Part shown: piece after piece, positions 46,463 through 56,588 of the stretch
Layout of the letters: each line of letters starts with the position of its first letter
Position numbering within the stretch: position 1 is the first letter of the stretch
Source of the DNA: Methyloferula stellata AR4
GTDB lineage: Bacteria; Pseudomonadota; Alphaproteobacteria; Rhizobiales; Beijerinckiaceae
Length of the DNA: 64,000 nucleotides
Assembly (NCBI RefSeq): GCF_000385335.1
Contig: NZ_ARWA01000001.1
Coordinates: 3,736,001 to 3,800,000, forward strand
Reading direction: 5' to 3'
Notes under the pieces: generated by a model
The model's database searches: none
What the model was told of the DNA's origin: nothing
The model's input: only the letters and a program-made list of their open reading frames with translations
Translations under genes and position numbers: made by a program

Positions 46463-49063
46463 TCAAGCTGCGGATGTCGCCACGCGCTTTTCGCCGACCG
46501 GCAGAAGCACGGCATAAAAGGCCGGCAGAGCGAGAAGATAGGCACCAGCCGCGACGAAGAGCACGGACGAGAGACCGAAGGCCGTCGCAACCAAGGGGAC
46601 GGCGGCGGCGCCGACCACCGAAAAACATCCGTTGATGCCCCAGGCCCATAAGAACATATGGTCCTTGCCGAGCCGCGCCAACGTGTCCATGGCCGTCGGC
46701 ATGGGAAAGCCCATTAGAAAAGCCGGCGGTGCGATGAGGCCGAAGCATAAGAGAAGCCGCAGCCCATAGGGATATTGGCCGATCCAATCGAGTGGAAAGT
46801 GCAGCCATAGTCCATAGGCGATGAGGAAAGCCGCTATGCCTATAAAAATCCTCGGCATGAAAATCTTCGAGCGGTCGAGATAGCGCTCCGAGGCGAGGCT
46901 GCCGAGCCCGGAGAAAATCAACATGCCCGTGATCATCACGGAGGCCGAGACCGTCGCATTGCTCAAGGCCAAAACGAATTCGGCGATGAGGCCGACTTCG
47001 ACCATGATATAGCCCGCGCCAAGACAGGCGAAATAAAGGATCGTGCGCAATTTGCCGGGATAGCGCGAAAAGATCGTGCGCCAGCCGAAGATGACAGGGA
47101 TCAGCACCAAGGTCGAAGCCAGCGCGACGGCGACCAAGAGCGTCGCCCATAAAAGCAGATAGCCCCATTCGTCCTGCACGAGTTCGAGCCGGTCGAGAAT
47201 TTTCGGCAGATCGAACGGCTTGATATAGGCGGCGAAATAAGGCCGGTTATTGGTCAGCGGGCGCGCGTCGAACACATATTGACTGGCGATCTCCGGCCAG
47301 CCGCCATGGATCAGATAATGCCAGGTCAGACGGCCCATCAGCGTTGAGGGCAGAACCGATGATTCAGGAGCCGCCGCTTCGATCTCGGGCTCGGCCCCAG
47401 GCTGGATATCGACCGTGCCGGGCGCTGTGTCGGCCTCGAAGAACACCTGGTTCTTATAGCCGTCGAGAACCGATCGCGTCTGCGCCGGGTCGAAGACGAA
47501 GCCCGGATAATAGATTTCGTCAAACGACATGGCGCGCGTATGAGCGCGCAATTTGGCGATCTCTTCATCGGTGAAACCGCCCTTCTTATAAAGTACGGTC
47601 GCTGTCGAGAGATAGCTTGAGACGACGAAGAAATCCTGGGCGATGTCGGGCTCGCCATTCTGCTTGGCTGCTTCCGCCATGGTCGCATAAAGCTTGATGA
47701 TCGATTTCGGCGGCTCTTCCTTGTTCCAGAGCGTGACCGAGAGAATGCCGCCCGGCGCGAGAGCCCGCATATAGTTCTGCATTGATTCCCGCGCGTAGGA
47801 AAATTTCTCGACGACGGAGAAACCGCCGGGGCTCGACAGGCCGGCAGAATCGGCAAGGCTCAGATCGATGACATCGAAACGCCGCGGCGTATGGGCGAGA
47901 AAGAGCCGTCCGTCATAATCGACGACATCGAGCCGCGGATTGGCGAGAATGTCGCCTGTAAAAGCCTTCAGCGTGGGATCGTTACGAAACGCCGCGAGCA
48001 CCGCGGGATTGCCTTCTGCAACCGTGACATGTCTCGACCGGTCGAGCGCGATCGAGGTCGAAAGGCCGCCGCCGAATTGCACGACGAAAGTCTGCGGCTG
48101 ATCCTTCACCACATAGGGATAGATCATCGGCAAGAAGCGATAATAATCCGTTTGATCCTTAGGCAGATCGCGGATGATGCCCGACGGCCCCTCGCCGTCG
48201 ATATAAAGGCCTAAATAGGCATTGGCCGGCATGTCCTTCAGATTGAAGGCGGCATTGTCCGAAAGGCCCGGCGCGAAATGAAGATAGGAACTTCCATAGA
48301 CTTCGAGATAGCCGAAGGGCGTGTCGCGTTCATAGACGCGCTGCGAATCCGGGAATTTCCGCGCATAGGCGACGCCCTTATAATCGGAGACCGCGAGTTT
48401 CGCGACGTTGAGCCAGAGCGGCACGGTGAAATGCGCAGCCAAGGTCAGCGCCGCGACAACGCCCAATAAAACCGTCACCTGCTTTTTGGCATAGGCAAAA
48501 AAGAAGGCGAGGCTGCCGAGCAGCCAAAGGATCAGCGGCGCGACGATCAGGTCCTGCGGCGCGAAGACATACATGGCAAGCAGGAAGATCAGGCCGCCGA
48601 AGCCGGCGCCCGCGAGATCGGCGAAATAGACGCGATTGAAGGTCTTCGCCTGCTGCAGAAAAACCGTTCCGAGAAAAGTGGCGCCTGCGAGAAAGGGCAG
48701 AAGATAGAGAAGGAAATTGGCGAGCAGCCGCCATTTCTGCGCCGGGTCGGACACCAGAAAAATCGCGTTGAACGGAACCTGCTGGGCCAAAAGATTGGAG
48801 GCAACCGCAAGCGGCCCGAATAAAAGCAGCGAGGCCGTAATGACTCCCAGTGCGTGGCGCTCGAACCAATTTTTTGCCACGCACATGATGGCGCTCGTCA
48901 GGCCGAAGCCGAGCATGGCGAGGCTGACGACGAAAGAGCCGAAATGCGCCCAGGAACCGATCGCAAAGATCCGCATGATGCAGATCTGCAGCGCGATCAC
49001 CGCGCCGGCGACGAGGCCGACGGCAATGTAGAGAGGCGCATTCGTCCGGGCTTGTGCGGTCAC
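46463..49063 (-). CDS. polytopic spermidine-synthase-like protein
   Basis: 866 residues from a GTG that overlaps the methyltransferase stop (GTGA). About seven membrane segments (1-230), a central soluble Rossmann-like domain (about 270-580) with FVVQFGGGLSTSIAL and VAEGNPAVLAAF as the nucleotide-binding strand and acidic residue, and about six further spans at the C-terminus. The central domain resembles polyamine synthases, but the catalytic Asp motif of spermidine synthase is not obvious (DVIDLSLADSAGL is the nearest). Membrane-embedded polyamine aminopropyltransferase-like proteins have no settled function. Confidence 0.75.
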   Translation of the reverse strand: MTAQARTNAPLYIAVGLVAGAVIALQICIMRIFAIGSWAHFGSFVVSLAMLGFGLTSAIMCVAKNWFERHALGVITASLLLFGPLAVASNLLAQQVPFNAIFLVSDPAQKWRLLANFLLYLLPFLAGATFLGTVFLQQAKTFNRVYFADLAGAGFGGLIFLLAMYVFAPQDLIVAPLILWLLGSLAFFFAYAKKQVTVLLGVVAALTLAAHFTVPLWLNVAKLAVSDYKGVAYARKFPDSQRVYERDTPFGYLEVYGSSYLHFAPGLSDNAAFNLKDMPANAYLGLYIDGEGPSGIIRDLPKDQTDYYRFLPMIYPYVVKDQPQTFVVQFGGGLSTSIALDRSRHVTVAEGNPAVLAAFRNDPTLKAFTGDILANPRLDVVDYDGRLFLAHTPRRFDVIDLSLADSAGLSSPGGFSVVEKFSYARESMQNYMRALAPGGILSVTLWNKEEPPKSIIKLYATMAEAAKQNGEPDIAQDFFVVSSYLSTATVLYKKGGFTDEEIAKLRAHTRAMSFDEIYYPGFVFDPAQTRSVLDGYKNQVFFEADTAPGTVDIQPGAEPEIEAAAPESSVLPSTLMGRLTWHYLIHGGWPEIASQYVFDARPLTNNRPYFAAYIKPFDLPKILDRLELVQDEWGYLLLWATLLVAVALASTLVLIPVIFGWRTIFSRYPGKLRTILYFACLGAGYIMVEVGLIAEFVLALSNATVSASVMITGMLIFSGLGSLASERYLDRSKIFMPRIFIGIAAFLIAYGLWLHFPLDWIGQYPYGLRLLLCFGLIAPPAFLMGFPMPTAMDTLARLGKDHMFLWAWGINGCFSVVGAAAVPLVATAFGLSSVLFVAAGAYLLALPAFYAVLLPVGEKRVATSAA

Positions 49064-49929
49064 TTGTTATGCGTGCCAGAAATCGCGTCGCCTTCAAGCT
49101 TGGTGAAAGGCACGAAGGGCACGACGCGGCCATTGTAAATGTCCGAGCGCGCGACATTGATGGTGCCGTCAGCCGCCTGTTCCTTGACGATCTTCAAAAG
49201 CCGCTGAGCACCGGGCGGACCGACGGGGATCACCATGATGCCGCCCGGCTTCAATTGCTGCAGCAAAGGCGGCGGCACGTGATCGATGCCGCAGGTTACG
49301 ATGATCTTGTCGAAAGGCGCGTTTTCTTCCCAGCCATAATATCCGTCGGCATTCTTGCTGGTGATCGACTTATATTCGGTATAGCCGCGCCCGATCAGCG
49401 CGTCATAGACGCCGCGCGTGCGCTCGGCGAGCGGCTTGATGATCTCGATCGTCCAGACCTTGTCGGTGAGATTGGCGAGATAGGCCGATTGATAGCCGGA
49501 GCCTGTGCCGATCTCCAAAACCTTGTCGCCCATCTTGACGTCGATCGTGCTCGTCATGCGCGCGACGACATGCGGGCCGGAGATCGTGACACCATAGCCG
49601 ATATCGAGAAAGGCGTGGTCATAGGCGCGGCCCAAGTTCTGCTTGAGAACAAAGTCCTCGCGCGGCACGAGCAGAAAGGCGCGATCGTCGCGCTTGTCCC
49701 AAACGTCTTTATTGGCGACGAGGACACGGTAGCGGTCGAAACGCTCGCCAAGATATTTCGGATCCTCGCCGCGGTTCTTCACGCCCCAGGCAATGAAGGC
49801 CTCTCGATTGTCCATCGGCGGCGTGAGATCCCAATTATAGGGGACGGGCACATCGGCGAAAGCGCGCGCGGCAAAGCCGGCTTCGGCCAAAACGGCGGCT
49901 GACGAGATCAGAAAATGGCGCCGATTCAA
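49060..49929 (-). CDS. exported protein-L-isoaspartate O-methyltransferase-like protein
   Basis: 289 residues from a TTG at 49929, with GGAGGGG 6-12 bases upstream; the reading from 50028 begins with non-coding-looking sequence. The start NRRHFLISSAAVLAEAG is a twin-arginine signal (RR-x-F-L), ending near ARAFA. The SAM-binding motif VLEIGTGSGYQSAYLA and GGIMVIPVGPPGAQ are typical of PCMT. A secreted PCMT-type methyltransferase is uncommon because SAM is cytoplasmic. It is translationally coupled to the downstream spermidine-synthase-like gene. Confidence 0.85.
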   Translation of the reverse strand: MNRRHFLISSAAVLAEAGFAARAFADVPVPYNWDLTPPMDNREAFIAWGVKNRGEDPKYLGERFDRYRVLVANKDVWDKRDDRAFLLVPREDFVLKQNLGRAYDHAFLDIGYGVTISGPHVVARMTSTIDVKMGDKVLEIGTGSGYQSAYLANLTDKVWTIEIIKPLAERTRGVYDALIGRGYTEYKSITSKNADGYYGWEENAPFDKIIVTCGIDHVPPPLLQQLKPGGIMVIPVGPPGAQRLLKIVKEQAADGTINVARSDIYNGRVVPFVPFTKLEGDAISGTHNK

Positions 49930-50221
49930 AAGCCCCTCCAATGGGTGCCGGTGCAAATGACTGAAACTAGCTAGACTCAGGGATGCTAAACGGCAATGGG
50001 CATACCCCCGTATGGGCCTGCAGTCCACGACTTACCGCCCTGTCATGGCCAAAGAGGCAGCAGCTTCACGCCGGAGCAGCCTTTTTCCACAGAAGTGCCC
50101 TGCTCCAAATTTGTGTAACGATTTAATTCGCAAACTTACAGACTACAATCAAAATCGGCGCTGTAAATTACATTGTTTAACGACAGAGCCGAAATGCGTA
50201 GACGCCAACGAACTCCGCTGC
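49930..50221. other. 292-bp AT-richer junction upstream of the methyltransferase gene
   Basis: From about 50095 the DNA becomes visibly richer in A and T (for example TTGTGTAACGATTTAATTCG), marking the start of the putative acquired segment. No gene, att-like direct repeat or integrase is seen. The methyltransferase promoter should be between 49935 and 50030. Confidence 0.45.
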
Positions 50222-53200
50222 TCATGCCTTCAACAAAGCTTCCGTCTTTATGTCCATATCAGCGAGAAGACTTTTTCGAGCCGTGTCCGTTGTCGCCGCA
50301 TGCGCTTGGCGGCATAATTCTATGACCTTGCGATGGCCGACGTTCTTGGGGTCAAAGCGTGGAATGCTGAGATGCTTAAAAATATTACTGACCTGAATTT
50401 GGATCGTGTGGCTCTCGACATATTCACGAACCAACGCAGAATTTAAAATCCCGCACACAAAATAGGCTGTGTCCGCATCAGTAAAGTCAGCAAAAAAGAC
50501 CTTATGGTCTGGCACATAAGGGCGCTTGCCATTTAACGGCATCTTTGTGTTTTCGACGACAACGGCTTCAAACGTCGATGACTGTTCCGCCCACATCACT
50601 TTATAGGGGGCAAAAGTGTAAGCCCCTGAATTGTAAACGACATAGTATGGAGCCGTTGGTTGGCGCTGTTTATAGGTTGCTCGGGTGCTAAGTTTGGTCT
50701 TAAAGGCCTTGAAGTATTTCTCTGTCAATTTCAGCGTGGCCATCTTGGCCATAGCGCTCGCATAGTCCGCTTGCTGGATTCCTTTGTTCGGAATGAACAT
50801 GTAGAGATCGTCCTCGATGTGCAAGTGGCATGCGGAAAAGTCGCCAGCTCCCTTTATCAAGGGATATAAAAAATCCGGCTCGACCCAAAATTTGCGAGCT
50901 GGGCCAATATCGGTTCTCCCCGCTTCTGGACGTGTCTCAATTTGAAAAAGATTCTGCGCTTTATCCGTGTCAACGATGCGCACCATATAGACGCCATTCA
51001 AGTCAGTGGTAACGCCTTTACGGCCCGCGATCCAATCGCTTCGGCCTTGGATCTTGGCCATGTCCTTGAACCGGCCTTTCGGCAAAACCGCCCAAGGCGA
51101 ATTTCCTCCTTCGACCGGTATTGCCTCCCAATTTTTAATGGCCACACGCTTTTCAACATCGTTTTTTAGCAATGATTCAGGGATAACCGCACTAGCTGAT
51201 CCTGCTTTCTCCCATATTCGATAGGGGATCGGGTAACTCGGCTTCTTGGTGGCGGCAACCTTTTGCAAGCGCATGATTGCCGACCTATTTGCCACTTTAG
51301 CGAACGGCTTAAGCTTCCTAAGGTCATCAACTTCAACCGGAATAAAGCTGGCATTCTTGGTGATCGAAAAGCTACGGAAACCTTGGGACGACGGCGACTG
51401 AAAATGTGTTTGTGTAATGACGAATACAAGCGTTCCGCCGTCCTTCAGCCACTTGTCTCCGACCGTGTAAGTTATCATGCCGGAGATATCGAGTTCATTG
51501 CCACCATGGAAAGGCGTTTCAGAAAAGATCGCGTATTGCTCGCACGTAGGCTTAATGCGGTCGCGATATATTTCTGGAAGATTTGACCAACGAACCCATG
51601 GCGGATTGCCGATAATCAAATCAAACTGTCCCGCAACGGCAGACCAAAAAAAGTTTCTTACAATTCGAAACCATATCCCGTTCCAGGCCTGCTGATGCAG
51701 CACAAGGACTTGGCCATAGGTTTCAGCAAGCGCGTCACGCCATTTCTCCGCTTCGATCGCCGTGATTATGTTTTTGGCGATCAGAACCCTTTCGACAAGC
51801 TCATACGGCGCCTGATCTTCAACAGAGTCACCCATTACTAAGAACGCATCATCAAGGCGCGAACGGTCGAAAGCCAAGGTCGCGGGCAAAACCACTAAAA
51901 GGTCTGATTGCGAGCTACCGATGCGATATTTCACATCACCGTTGTGATCCTCCGGCACATGCGCCGGAGAGTACACAGCATCCGCCAAAAGGATGGGCAG
52001 CTCAATTTCGATCTTCGCCGCTGCAACGAGGTCGGCGATTGCGATAAGAAAATTGACCCGCGACGCCTGTACCGCGAGCGGATTCAAATCGAATCCCCAG
52101 ACATTGGCGAGGATATTTGCGAGAGTCGCTTTCGCATCTAGTTTCGCGGCTTCTGCCGCTTTTCTTTTCCGACGAATGGCCTCTAGCAAAAAAGACCCGG
52201 AGCCGCATGTTGGATCGAGCACTCGTATAGAAAACCAGTCTTTGACCGAGGCACGATCACACGCCACATCGACGAGCCAATCCGGCGTATAAAACTCTCC
52301 AAGTGCCTTGCGAAGAACCTCAGGTATCAGCGACTGATAGAAGGCTTTCAAGACATCTCGTGAGCGCGCCGCGTTCAGGTCATCCATTCTGTATAATGAA
52401 AGCTGCGTAAGGAGTCCGCGTATGCCGCTACAAATCGCTCTGCGACCGCTGGCCGATAGCGACGCATCTGCGTACCAAGAAAATACAGCCTCCTCCACAA
52501 ATCCCTTTATTCGCGCCCCTTCAAAATAGGCGCTTCTTTCCACTTCTCTATCGAGCGATCTGAGAAGTTCATCGTCTTCGTAACCGAGTAAGTGTTCGCA
52601 AAAGTCCGGGTGAGCTGTGAGCTTATATTCCGCCACGATCTCGGCAGCGAGCAACTTCATCAAAAACGCGTTATAGGTGTGAATTGTAAAAAGCAGGGCG
52701 GCGACCGCGTCATTGTTCGGCAAATCTGCCATCATAGGTATCTGCCGTTGGATGGCGGTGGCTTGTGCAGCCGATAAATCCGCTACCTGGCCGAACAAAG
52801 TCCGCCATTCCTCAAAAAGCATTTTAATTTTGTTGTTTCCGCCCGCTTTAACGTGCGCCGCCAGCTCCGCGCTAAGCACCTGCATCATGCCGTGGCCGAT
52901 TTCCGCCTCATGACCGAAATCCTCGACAAGATTATCGGCGGTAACAGCGCGGCGTTTAGAGTCGGCGCAGGCTTGGGCGACGAGAGAAATAGACGCTGCG
53001 TTAAACGGAAGCAAATTTCTGGCGACGATCTGGCCGTCCTTGTAAAAGGCGAAGCATATATGATCGCCGTCTGTCGCTATACCAATATAGTCCTCAGGGG
53101 CAAGCCCTTCTTCTTTCGCCCGCCGTGGAATGTATTTATGAAGCCTGTCATAAATCGCTTCCCTGAAAGCTGGGCTCGCCGTGCTGCCCCTGAATAGTCC

Positions 53201-53374
53201 CTTGTCCTTAAATTCAATAATCACTTGGTTGTAAGACGCATCGTTCCGTCCGCGCTCAGCATGGAACGCTATCCCGAGTTCGTTCTCGATGTGCTTTAAC
53301 CAGCTCTTACGAACCTCTTCTTCGTTCGCCCAATTGTGGCTGTCTTTTTTTAGTTTGGTGAAGAGGGGCGACAC
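50222..53374 (-). CDS. fused restriction-modification enzyme, type IIG/Eco57I-like
   Basis: 1050 residues. The N-terminus has a PD-(D/E)xK-like nuclease core: D45 and E54-F-K56. After a helical region comes an N6-adenine methyltransferase: GEFYTP (359-364), motif I DPTCGSGSF (387-395), motif IV NPPW (590-593). A target-recognition-like domain fills the C-terminal half. One polypeptide thus carries both activities, as in type IIG enzymes. No specificity subunit or other defence gene is adjacent. The codon use and composition are AT-richer than the neighbours, which suggests acquisition. Confidence 0.82.
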   Translation of the reverse strand: MSPLFTKLKKDSHNWANEEEVRKSWLKHIENELGIAFHAERGRNDASYNQVIIEFKDKGLFRGSTASPAFREAIYDRLHKYIPRRAKEEGLAPEDYIGIATDGDHICFAFYKDGQIVARNLLPFNAASISLVAQACADSKRRAVTADNLVEDFGHEAEIGHGMMQVLSAELAAHVKAGGNNKIKMLFEEWRTLFGQVADLSAAQATAIQRQIPMMADLPNNDAVAALLFTIHTYNAFLMKLLAAEIVAEYKLTAHPDFCEHLLGYEDDELLRSLDREVERSAYFEGARIKGFVEEAVFSWYADASLSASGRRAICSGIRGLLTQLSLYRMDDLNAARSRDVLKAFYQSLIPEVLRKALGEFYTPDWLVDVACDRASVKDWFSIRVLDPTCGSGSFLLEAIRRKRKAAEAAKLDAKATLANILANVWGFDLNPLAVQASRVNFLIAIADLVAAAKIEIELPILLADAVYSPAHVPEDHNGDVKYRIGSSQSDLLVVLPATLAFDRSRLDDAFLVMGDSVEDQAPYELVERVLIAKNIITAIEAEKWRDALAETYGQVLVLHQQAWNGIWFRIVRNFFWSAVAGQFDLIIGNPPWVRWSNLPEIYRDRIKPTCEQYAIFSETPFHGGNELDISGMITYTVGDKWLKDGGTLVFVITQTHFQSPSSQGFRSFSITKNASFIPVEVDDLRKLKPFAKVANRSAIMRLQKVAATKKPSYPIPYRIWEKAGSASAVIPESLLKNDVEKRVAIKNWEAIPVEGGNSPWAVLPKGRFKDMAKIQGRSDWIAGRKGVTTDLNGVYMVRIVDTDKAQNLFQIETRPEAGRTDIGPARKFWVEPDFLYPLIKGAGDFSACHLHIEDDLYMFIPNKGIQQADYASAMAKMATLKLTEKYFKAFKTKLSTRATYKQRQPTAPYYVVYNSGAYTFAPYKVMWAEQSSTFEAVVVENTKMPLNGKRPYVPDHKVFFADFTDADTAYFVCGILNSALVREYVESHTIQIQVSNIFKHLSIPRFDPKNVGHRKVIELCRQAHAATTDTARKSLLADMDIKTEALLKA

Positions 53375-53567
53375 GGAAAATCCTTTGATTTACTAACCGA
53401 GAAGTCTTGAAATTGTGCCTCGACCGACACCGTAACTAACGACAGGGTCGCGCGTTTTCTGATCGTGCGCAAGGCCGCTGACAGGCTCTTTGATCTGATG
53501 CCGCGAGAGGTCGGCTCACGTCATTTTGACGCCAAGAGCTAAGCAGCTCCAGACCCGGCGCTCGAGA

Positions 53568-54662
53568 TTAAGCTGGAAATCGGCCGACCGTGCGTTCGTC
53601 GAGCGCGACCGTCTTGATGAGCGCGAAAACCTGATCGCCGAGACTAAGGCCAAGATCGTCGATGGCGCGGCGCGTCGCCATGCCAAAAAGCCGTCCGCCG
53701 CCGTTGAGCGCGATTTCGACCGAGGCCAGCGCGCCCTCCCTCTCTATCTCGCGAATCTGGCCTTCGAGCACGCTGCGCACGCTGAGATTGCGCGGCTGGA
53801 CGGCGGAAAGCGTGACATCGGTCGCACGCACCATGATCCTAACCTTGCTGCCTCTGTCACCCGCCGGGCCCGCGAGCCAGATGGTGCCGGCCGGATGCAA
53901 TAGCTCGGTCAGGCCATAGCCCTTGTCCTCACCGCCGACTTGCATGGTAAGCACGCTCGATCGATCGAAACGCGATTCCGCGGCTTGCACGGCCGAAGGT
54001 CCGAACACTTCGCCGGGATCGCCCGCGGCCTTCACCGTTCCGCCTTCGAGAACGACGACATAGCCTGCGAGCCGCACGACTTCTTCAAGCGCATGCGAGA
54101 CATAGACGATCGGGATTTTGAATTCGTCGCGCAGCCGTTCGATGAGCGGTAGAATCTGCAACCGGCGCTGGAGATCGAGCGCGGCGAAAGGCTCATCCAT
54201 CAGAAGCAGTCGCGGACAAGCGAGCAAAGCGCGGCCAATCGCGACGCGCTGGCGCTCGCCACCCGACAGGAGTGCCGGGCGGCGCTTCAAAAGATGCCCT
54301 ATCCCCAAAGTCTCGACGACGGACCCGAAGGTGATGCCGCGTTCCCGGCGCGGCGCGAACCAGCGGCCGAACAAGAGATTTTGCTGCACCGACAAATGCG
54401 GGAAGAGATGCGAATCCTGAAAGACAAGGCCGATGTGGCGGCGATGGGGCGGAACGAAAATGCGAGCTTTTGTATCGACGAGCACGCGGCCATCGAGAAC
54501 AATGCGGCCTTCATCCGGCCGGCTGAGGCCCGCGATGAGACTGATCGTTAGGGATTTGCCCGAACCCGACTGGCCGAACAAAGCCGTAATCCCGTTATTA
54601 TTGGAGAAAGCCACCTTCAGCACGAACGCGCCGACCGTTCGCGTGACATCGACCTCGATCAT
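53568..54662 (-). CDS. modC: molybdate ABC transporter ATP-binding protein
   Basis: 364 residues. Walker A GQSGSGKS, signature LSGGERQRVAIGRALL, Walker B LLLMDEPFAALDLQ. The C-terminal 70 residues are a TOBE/Mop domain that binds molybdate (VRSVLEGQIREIEREGALAS). ATG at 54662 overlaps the modB stop (ATGA). A longer reading on this strand runs through modB in a wrong frame and is not used. Confidence 0.95.
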   Translation of the reverse strand: MIEVDVTRTVGAFVLKVAFSNNNGITALFGQSGSGKSLTISLIAGLSRPDEGRIVLDGRVLVDTKARIFVPPHRRHIGLVFQDSHLFPHLSVQQNLLFGRWFAPRRERGITFGSVVETLGIGHLLKRRPALLSGGERQRVAIGRALLACPRLLLMDEPFAALDLQRRLQILPLIERLRDEFKIPIVYVSHALEEVVRLAGYVVVLEGGTVKAAGDPGEVFGPSAVQAAESRFDRSSVLTMQVGGEDKGYGLTELLHPAGTIWLAGPAGDRGSKVRIMVRATDVTLSAVQPRNLSVRSVLEGQIREIEREGALASVEIALNGGGRLFGMATRRAIDDLGLSLGDQVFALIKTVALDERTVGRFPA

Positions 54663-55363
54663 TCGAAACTCGCGACACGTTGGTTGGCGCGCTGCTGGAT
54701 CAATTCGGACGCGATCAAGGTGGAGAGCGCGATGATGATCGAAACCACGGTCAACCGCATGGCGCCGAGATCGCCGCCCGGAACCTGGGTATAGGTATAG
54801 ATCGCGGCAGAAATGGTTTGCGTCTGCCCCGGTATGTTTGAAACGAATGTGATCGTCGCACCGAACTCGCCGAGCGAGCGTGCAAAAGACAGAATGGCCC
54901 CGACCACGATGCCGGGCATTGCCAAGGGCAGACTGATCAGAATGAAGGTCCAGAACGGCCCGGCGCCGAGCGAGCCGGCGGCATGTTCCAAGCGCTTGTC
55001 GATGGATTCGAAGGACAAGCGGATCGCGCGGACCATCAGGGGAAACCCCATGACCGCGCATGCCAAGGCGGCGCCGGTCCAGCGAAACGACAAGACAATG
55101 CCGAGATCGGCCAGAAAAGGCCCGAACGTGCCTCTGCGTCCGAAGAGCAAAAGCAGAATAAAGCCGGTGACGACAGGCGGCAGCACGAGCGGCATATGGA
55201 TGATCCCGTTGAAGATCATCTTGCCGGGGAAATTCCAGCGCGCCAAGGCATAGGCGCAAAGCACGCCGAAGGGGAGGCTCGCCAGCATCGCAACAGTTGC
55301 GATGCGAAGCGACAGCCAGATCGCCGTCCATTCTTCCGGCGATAGATCAGTGAACGTGCCCAT
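54659..55363 (-). CDS. modB: molybdate ABC transporter permease
   Basis: 234 residues from ATG 55363. Five or six membrane segments and the EAA loop ASLPFGVLCAYALARWNFPG to GAGPFWTFILISLPLAMPG. The conserved RSLGEFGATI lies at the cytoplasmic interface with ModC. It overlaps modC by four bases and follows modA by 127 bp. Confidence 0.95.
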   Translation of the reverse strand: MGTFTDLSPEEWTAIWLSLRIATVAMLASLPFGVLCAYALARWNFPGKMIFNGIIHMPLVLPPVVTGFILLLLFGRRGTFGPFLADLGIVLSFRWTGAALACAVMGFPLMVRAIRLSFESIDKRLEHAAGSLGAGPFWTFILISLPLAMPGIVVGAILSFARSLGEFGATITFVSNIPGQTQTISAAIYTYTQVPGGDLGAMRLTVVSIIIALSTLIASELIQQRANQRVASFE

Positions 55364-55490
55364 TCGTCTTTTATCGCCGCTGATTGTTTGGAGCGGCGGC
55401 GTTCCCAAGATGCGCCACCGCTCTATTCCTTATCCGAACATCGGATCGCCCCAAACCAATACCGGCTTTTGGGTCCGATGCTCCAGCCTC

Positions 55491-56312
55491 TTATTTGTCC
55501 AGAATGGCAAAGCCCTGGTCGAGAAATATCTTGGTGGCGGCCTGCGAGCGCATATAGGCAAGGAAGGCCGTTGCATCCGGGTTTTTAGAACCCGCGATGA
55601 TCGCCGCCGGATAGACGATCGGCCCATGGCTCGATTCGGGGAATGTATCGACCACTTTGACCTTGGGTTCGGCCTTCGCGTCGGTGCCATAGACCACGCC
55701 GAATTTGGCTTCGCCGCGCGCAACGAGGGTCAGTGCATTGCGGATATTATCGGCTTGCGCGAGCTTCGGCTCGACGGCCGACCAGATCCCGAGCTTTTCG
55801 AAAGCCGCCTTGGCGTAGATACCGCCGGGGCATGAGGCGATCGTGCAGACGGCGATCTTGCCGTCGCCCACCGCGCCCGCGAGATCGAAATTGGGGGCGA
55901 TCTTAAGCGTCGATGTGCCGTCGGCGGGCTCGATCAGCACAAGCGTATTGCCGAGAAGATTTAAGCGCGTTCCGGGTTTCAGCAGTTTTGCCTTGTCGAG
56001 ATAATCCATCCAGACGAGATCGGCGGAAATGAAAATATCGGCCGGGGCACCCTGTTCGATCTGCTTGGCGAGGACCGCCGAAGAGGCATAGGAGATCGGA
56101 ACGCTTTTGCCATTTTGGGTTTTCCATGTAGCCGCGACCGCATCGAGCGCCGTTTTCATGCTGGCGGCGGCGAAGACGACTGGGCCGTCCCCGGCAGCGG
56201 CGGCGGGAGCCACCGTCCCAGCCGGCTGTTCCGCGAATGCGCCCGGGGCGACGAGGGCAAGGAAGGCAAAGACCAAGGGTACAAGACCCTGACGGCGTGT
56301 CCAATCGAGCAT
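55491..56312 (-). CDS. modA: molybdate-binding periplasmic protein
   Basis: 273 residues from ATG 56312 (MLDWTRRQG); an ATG four codons earlier is also possible. Signal peptide ends APGAFA. Typical motifs: FAAASMKTALDAVAATW, ISYASSAVLAKQIEQGAPADIFISAD, and VARGEAKFGVVYGTDA. Substrate-binding protein of the modABC importer that supplies molybdoenzymes. A TATATAACG half-site upstream (56464-56472) recalls ModE boxes but is not a full site. Confidence 0.95.
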   Translation of the reverse strand: MLDWTRRQGLVPLVFAFLALVAPGAFAEQPAGTVAPAAAAGDGPVVFAAASMKTALDAVAATWKTQNGKSVPISYASSAVLAKQIEQGAPADIFISADLVWMDYLDKAKLLKPGTRLNLLGNTLVLIEPADGTSTLKIAPNFDLAGAVGDGKIAVCTIASCPGGIYAKAAFEKLGIWSAVEPKLAQADNIRNALTLVARGEAKFGVVYGTDAKAEPKVKVVDTFPESSHGPIVYPAAIIAGSKNPDATAFLAYMRSQAATKIFLDQGFAILDK

Positions 56313-56588
56313 AGTGATGTGCACCTATGTTTGAAGCGGCTTACCTAATGGAAAAGACCGCAGATAGCGCCAGAAGCTGCAACTCGGCGCGGGTTAGCGC
56401 GGAAGCTGTAAACTTATTTTTATACACTCTTATGTCTCAGCTTATACAGGACGACAAGTATTTTATATAACGCTATGAGTTGTTTTGAATGATATTCGCA
56501 GGCGCTTATTTACCAATAAAAACAAAGGCCCGCCTCTTTTAGGGCAGATTGCGCTAGACTGTGGCCAGTTTCGCTACGAGTAACACGC

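Noticed and set aside
50048-53540. Direct-repeat attachment sites flanking the restriction-modification gene
   Set aside because: I compared both edges by eye and found no shared stretch long enough to call.
53568-55331. One long protein covering modC and part of modB
   Set aside because: Its first 220 codons read modB in a wrong frame. modB in its own frame has clear membrane spans, and modC has a proper ATG overlapping the modB stop.
56464-56472. ModE box upstream of modA
   Set aside because: TATATAACG is one half-site, but I cannot find a properly spaced opposite half.
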